Shown here: positions 6,204 through 9,276 of the stretch, piece after piece
Position numbering within the stretch: the first letter of the stretch is position 1
Layout of the letters: each line of letters begins with the position of its first letter
Origin: JBLHGU01 sp047615875
GTDB taxonomy: Bacteria; Pseudomonadota; Gammaproteobacteria; Arenicellales; CAJQKF01
Direction of reading: 5' to 3'
Length of the DNA stretch: 9,276 nt
Assembly: GCA_047615875.1 (NCBI GenBank)
Contig: JBLHGU010000207.1
Coordinates: 1-9,276, forward strand
Program-made: the position numbers and the translations under genes
Notes under the pieces: generated by a model
The model's input: only the letters and a program-made list of their open reading frames with translations
What the model was told of the DNA's origin: nothing
The model's database searches: none

Positions 6204-7339
6204 CTTGTAAGTACGACAGCGCTTGATGGATCCCAACTTAAAAACACATCTTCATCCCATTCAATCGGTGGATTGCTGTCTTTTGGACGAGACTGATTCG
6301 GTGCGGTAACTTCCAGCATGGCATTGCCGACTTTTACCCGGTAAATAGAGATCATGCCCAAATAGGCAATATCATTGACCATACCCTTTACTACATTTGA
6401 GCTTTGTTCGGGTGGGGCCTTACTAATGCGCATTTTTTCCGGGCGAATTGCGACCCATGCTCTGCCTCCGACGGGTATTGAGGCAACCTGGTCAATGGTT
6501 ATTTCGCAGTCGGGATTGTTACAGGACAGCACACTATGGTCAGCATGGCTTTCGGTTACCCTGCCTTCAAACATATTGGCATTGCCAATGAAAGTTGCAA
6601 CCAGGCGTGATTCTGGAAACTCATAAATTTCTGTCGGTGTGCCGATCTGCTGAAAACGCCCGGAATCCATCACGGCGATTCGCGTTGACAGAGTCATTGC
6701 CTCTTCTTGATCGTGGGTAACTACTATAAAGGTTACACCTAGTTGATCCTGAATATTCATCAACTCGAATTGAGTTTGTTCTCTAAGACGTTTATCCAGT
6801 GCGCCAAGTGGTTCATCGAGCAATAAAACTTTTGGACGTTTCACCAGCGCTCTGGCAAGTGCTACCCGTTGTCGTTGACCACCAGACAACTGGTGAGGCT
6901 TACGCTTACCAAATTGGGTGAGTTCAACCATTTGCAACATGTCATCTACACGTTGACTAACTTCCGCCTTGGGAATGCCATCTCTTTGCAATCCATAGGC
7001 AACATTTTTCTCGACTGTCATATGTGGAAATAAGGCGTAGGACTGGAACATCATGTTTACGGGGCGCTCATAGGGTGGCACCTCGTTCATGTTCACGCCG
7101 TCAATTTCTATAACCCCGGAAGTTGGCGTTTCAAAACCAGCAAGCATCCGCAATAAAGTAGTCTTACCGCAGCCAGAGCCACCAAGCAAAGAGAATAGTT
7201 CGCCTTTATAAATTTCTAAATCGACATTATCAACCGCTGTAAAACCACCGAATTGTTTACTAATCCCTTTGATTCTTATAAATGGTTCTGCAAATGGGTC
7301 CATCCATGGCCGTTCTGAATAATCGTTGTTGTCAGTCAT
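6200..7339 (-). CDS. potG: Polyamine ABC transporter ATP-binding protein, PotG type
   Basis: The cytoplasmic ATPase powers import through PotH/PotI. All nucleotide-binding motifs are present: Walker A GGSGCGKTT (53-61), Q-loop Q99, signature LSGGQRQR (151-158), Walker B VLLLDEP (171-177) and switch H209. Residues from about 245 to the end form the regulatory TOBE-type domain found in PotA, PotG and MalK relatives. The length of 379 matches PotG. The Walker A loop has Gly where many relatives have Pro or Ala in second place, which is tolerated. I kept the ATG at 7339: relatives carry a similar N-terminal extension before the first strand, although no clear Shine-Dalgarno precedes it. The next in-frame ATG is codon 13. 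The stop overlaps the potH start by 4 bases. potF lies 148 bases upstream across a strong hairpin. Confidence 0.96.
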   Translation of the reverse strand: MTDNNDYSERPWMDPFAEPFIRIKGISKQFGGFTAVDNVDLEIYKGELFSLLGGSGCGKTTLLRMLAGFETPTSGVIEIDGVNMNEVPPYERPVNMMFQSYALFPHMTVEKNVAYGLQRDGIPKAEVSQRVDDMLQMVELTQFGKRKPHQLSGGQRQRVALARALVKRPKVLLLDEPLGALDKRLREQTQFELMNIQDQLGVTFIVVTHDQEEAMTLSTRIAVMDSGRFQQIGTPTEIYEFPESRLVATFIGNANMFEGRVTESHADHSVLSCNNPDCEITIDQVASIPVGGRAWVAIRPEKMRISKAPPEQSSNVVKGMVNDIAYLGMISIYRVKVGNAMLEVTAPNQSRPKDSNPPIEWDEDVFLSWDPSSAVVLTR

Positions 7340-7414
7340 CTAAATATTAACCAAAGCATGCTACATACCAACGTCGAATAAAGTTCGTTCCAGCCCCACC
7401 CTGAGCAAAAACGC

Positions 7415-7447
7415 AGAAGAGCAAAAAGTGGTACTTTTTGCTCTTCT
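7415..7447 (-). terminator. Perfect 15-bp hairpin between potF and potG (attenuator or mRNA stabiliser)
   Basis: Fifteen bases at 7415-7429 pair perfectly with 7433-7447 around a 3-base loop; one arm reads AGAAGAGCAAAAAGT. On the minus strand the stem is followed, after TGCG-like bases, by TTTTT. It lies about 40 bases after the potF stop. The likely role is partial termination or 3'-end protection so that the binding protein is made in excess over PotGHI, a common pattern in ABC importer operons. GAGCAAAAA recurs once more at 7403-7411, next to the stem. Confidence 0.7.
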
Positions 7448-7487
7448 TTGCTAAACATGTATAACTTAAGACTTTTACAGTTTTAGA

Positions 7488-8591
7488 TTACTGACCTGCC
7501 TTGATATTTGTCCATGTTCTGGTTCGTACTCGTTCGATCTTGGGCGGCAGTGGTGCCAGGGTATACATAGTAGCTACCTGTTCTGGCGTTGGGAATGCTG
7601 CTGGGCTTGAAGTAACAGCTTCATCAATCATTGGGATAGCGTCTTTGTTTGCAGTAGCATACCAGGTGTAATTACTATCGGCTGCGCCAACTGCAGGACG
7701 CATCATGTAGTTCATAAACAGGTGAGCATTTTCAAGATTTTTTGCATCTGCGGGAATAACCCATCCATCAACCCATAAGTTAGAAACCTTTGGCAAGAAG
7801 AAATCAAGAACTACTCCTGTGTTTGCTTCCTCCGCTCCGGACATAGCCAGTAAGCCATCTGGACCCCAGGTAACAGACACGCAAAACTCTTTCTGAGGCA
7901 TACGTTGATAGGCGTAGTTATCAAAGGTTTTGATAAACGGGCGAACTTGCTTCAAAAGCTCTTCAACTTTTTTATAGTCGTCTTTGTTGTTTGAATCTGG
8001 TTGCAATCCAAGATATGCCAGTGCCATTGGAATTACGTCGGTCTGAGAATCTAGAAAGGAAACGCCGCACTTGGCTAACTCTTTCATGTGCTTAGGGTTA
8101 AAAATTAAGTCTAGAGACCCAATTGGTGCGTCCGGATAGGTTTCAAGCACCAATTCTTTGTTATAGGTAACACCGTGGGTGCCCCACATAAAAGGTACGA
8201 TATATTGATTGCCCGGATCCCATTTTGCGTCCAGCTGACTCATTACGTCTTCACGCATATGTTTAAAGTTATCCAGCTTGGATCGATCTAAAGGATGCAG
8301 AATATTGCCTTTTAGCAAACGAGCGATTTGTGAAGCTGCGTGTGAAACGACATCGTAGCCGGAATTGCCCGCGAGTAACTTTGAATCAATAGCTTCTACT
8401 GAATCATAGTTGTCGTAGGTAACTTTGATGTCGTATTCTTTTTCAAAGTTAGCGATGGTGTCTTCAGCGATGTATTCCGCCCAGTTATTTACATTAAGCA
8501 CGCCAGCGGCCAGGCTGACTGACCCAAAGGTCGCCAGTGTTGTGGCAGTTACCGCTGCCAGTGTTGATTTAATAAATTTATGTTTTTTCAT
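7488..8591 (-). CDS. potF: Periplasmic polyamine-binding protein, PotF type
   Basis: This is the solute receptor of the importer. The 367 residues begin with a Sec signal peptide: basic MKKHKFIK, a hydrophobic run to about 28, and likely cleavage near the SLAA at 26-29. The mature part opens NVNNWAEYIAEDTIANFEKE, the opening of PotD/PotF proteins, and keeps the CGVSFLD stretch (175-181), PADAKN (280-285), and the C-terminal KIERVRTRTW (351-360). Ligand-pocket residues known from E. coli PotF align as W37, Y40, W242, D245, D275 and Y311, but PotF D39, S85 and E185 appear as E39, A85 and D185. Polyamine binding is therefore likely, while the preferred polyamine is open. The ATG has a strong GGAGG 5 bases upstream. 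The gene follows a TetR gene by 60 bases and precedes potG across a hairpin. Confidence 0.94.
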   Translation of the reverse strand: MKKHKFIKSTLAAVTATTLATFGSVSLAAGVLNVNNWAEYIAEDTIANFEKEYDIKVTYDNYDSVEAIDSKLLAGNSGYDVVSHAASQIARLLKGNILHPLDRSKLDNFKHMREDVMSQLDAKWDPGNQYIVPFMWGTHGVTYNKELVLETYPDAPIGSLDLIFNPKHMKELAKCGVSFLDSQTDVIPMALAYLGLQPDSNNKDDYKKVEELLKQVRPFIKTFDNYAYQRMPQKEFCVSVTWGPDGLLAMSGAEEANTGVVLDFFLPKVSNLWVDGWVIPADAKNLENAHLFMNYMMRPAVGAADSNYTWYATANKDAIPMIDEAVTSSPAAFPTPEQVATMYTLAPLPPKIERVRTRTWTNIKAGQ

Positions 8592-8596
8592 TGCTT

Positions 8597-8601
8597 CCTC
8601 C
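8597..8601 (-). promoter_or_regulatory. Strong Shine-Dalgarno of potF
   Basis: GGAGG lies 5 bases before the potF ATG on the minus strand, much stronger than the ribosome sites of potG, potH, potI, pgsA or uvrC here. It fits high production of the binding protein and fixes the potF start. Confidence 0.85.
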
Positions 8602-8628
8602 AGTGGAAATCTACTTGGGTTGTTACTT

Positions 8629-8652
8629 TAAACCATGGTAATAATAAACCAT
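8629..8652. promoter_or_regulatory. Repeated TAAACCAT element and ACCATGGT palindrome upstream of potF
   Basis: TAAACCAT occurs at 8629-8636 and 8645-8652, 16 bases apart, and the first copy runs into the palindrome ACCATGGT (8632-8639). The element fills the 60-base gap between the TetR gene stop and potF. It could be an operator for the adjacent regulator or part of a potF promoter (a TATTAT-like -10 lies between the copies on the minus strand), but no good -35 is seen. Inference only. Confidence 0.35.
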
Positions 8653-9276
8653 TAACGCATATTATTGGGATCAGGATAAAAACTATCAACTAATTCCAAA
8701 ATTGTTCGTAATGCCTCAGAACGCGAAGCCTGGGCATTTATAAGAAAGTCGTGACATAAACCTTCCATAAGACATTCAATTGTTCTAGCTGCCGTCGTGG
8801 CGCTTGGGTGACTGCCCTGCCCCATTGGCATTTGTTTGCAAAGCATTAGAATTTTCACTGACACCTGCCGATCGCTTTGACCACATATTTGCATATATTT
8901 GGGTCTAGAACGGGATTCCCCCCAAAATGAATACCAAACAGAAATTTTACGTCGATTGCAGACTTTGGGATGGAAATACGCCTGAATCAAAGCTTTAAGT
9001 TGGACAATGGGGTCTGAGTCAGCAACCGACATGGCTTGCTCCAGACAGGCGTGATACTCCGCATTAAGAAATTCCAGGGTTTGTTCCAGAACATCCAATT
9101 TGCTGCGTATATGGAATACCAGATTGCCTTGAGTTAGACCAGATTTTTGAGCTATTCGAGCCAATGTTGTCTGCGACAGGCCATATTGATCAATACAGTC
9201 AATAGTCGCTTCGATTATCTGGTGCTTCCTAAATTCACGCTGTTGTTTACGACTGGCGCTGGAATAGTTCTTTTCT
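8652..9276 (-). CDS. TetR family regulator with BetI-like C-terminal domain (N-terminus beyond window)
   Basis: The frame is open to the right edge, giving 207 visible residues with no start codon that must be used, so the true start lies outside. The visible part has the TetR DNA-binding domain: RKHQIIEATIDCIDQYGLSQ, then TTLARIAQKSGLTQGNLVFHI, where the helix-turn-helix ends in the conserved turn before the recognition helix (visible residues about 16-60). The ligand domain contains VCNRRKISVWYSFWGESRSR at about 105-124, a stretch typical of BetI-type repressors, followed by a conserved acidic/aromatic C-terminus. A TTG at 9164 has been rejected as start because it cuts the helix-turn-helix. 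The gene is on the same strand as potFGHI with 60 bases between, so it probably controls the polyamine importer and perhaps itself. Choline or another amine is an alternative ligand. Confidence 0.88.
   Translation of the reverse strand, partial: EKNYSSASRKQQREFRKHQIIEATIDCIDQYGLSQTTLARIAQKSGLTQGNLVFHIRSKLDVLEQTLEFLNAEYHACLEQAMSVADSDPIVQLKALIQAYFHPKVCNRRKISVWYSFWGESRSRPKYMQICGQSDRQVSVKILMLCKQMPMGQGSHPSATTAARTIECLMEGLCHDFLINAQASRSEALRTILELVDSFYPDPNNMR

Noticed and set aside
6204..6236. Upstream TTG start for potH
   Set aside because: It lies inside potG; the ATGA overlap at 6200-6203 gives a normal coupled start.
8425..8631. Plus-strand frame of 68 codons with a hydrophobic look
   Set aside because: It is antisense to the potF signal peptide region, which explains the composition.
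9162..9164. TTG as the start of the TetR regulator
   Set aside because: It falls inside the helix-turn-helix; the frame is open upstream to the window edge and encodes the first DNA-binding helix there.
1..9276. CRISPR array, insertion sequence, attachment site or defence system
   Set aside because: No regularly spaced repeats, transposase or integrase motifs, or flanking target duplications were seen. The tRNA-Leu 3' end is intact, but I see no repeated copy of it or integrase in the window.

Overview
The window looks like chromosomal core DNA from a moderate-GC gammaproteobacterium. The main evidence is the order uvrC - pgsA - tRNA-Gly(GCC) - tRNA-Cys(GCA) - tRNA-Leu(UAA) on one strand. 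This is the order I know from Escherichia coli (uvrC-pgsA-glyW-cysT-leuZ). All three tRNAs encode their 3' CCA. I cannot name a genus. I see no transposon, integrase, phage gene, CRISPR array or plasmid function, and no stretch over 300 bases without a gene.

Layout, left to right. (1) 1-137, minus strand: the N-terminal part of a purine-type phosphoribosyltransferase cut by the window edge, starting 25 bases downstream of a tRNA. (2) 163-647, minus: the tRNA cluster Gly-Cys-Leu, driven by a strong sigma70-type promoter (TTGACA, 16 bases, TAGAAT), with a terminator-like hairpin between the Gly and Cys genes. (3) 669-3707, minus: a tight run of a family 5-like uracil-DNA glycosylase, then uvrC, then pgsA, with gaps of 5 and 1 bases. 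The glycosylase stands where E. coli has the response regulator uvrY. (4) 3823-4386, plus: efp for elongation factor P, the only plus-strand gene, divergent from the glycosylase and convergent with the next operon. (5) 4426-9276, minus: a TetR/BetI-like regulator (N-terminus beyond the window), then a polyamine ABC importer in the order binding protein potF, ATPase potG, permeases potH and potI. potG/potH overlap by 4 bases and potH/potI are 2 bases apart, while potF and potG are separated by 148 bases holding a perfect 15-bp hairpin.

How they work together. The left half is housekeeping: tRNA supply, phosphatidylglycerol synthesis, and two DNA repair routes (base excision of uracil or deaminated bases, and nucleotide excision). 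EF-P relieves ribosome stalling at polyproline. The right half is a complete Pot-type importer: periplasmic PotF delivers a polyamine-like ligand to the PotH/PotI channel powered by PotG, probably with abundant PotF made by partial termination or mRNA protection at the hairpin, and perhaps controlled by the upstream TetR protein.

I do not see a convincing previously undescribed system. The items most worth checking are the glycosylase in the uvrY position with its His-Cys-Ser motif, the EF-P with an alphaproteobacterial-looking N-terminal part, the altered ligand-pocket residues in PotF with an adjacent TetR regulator, and the hairpin/promoter arrangement inside the tRNA cluster.
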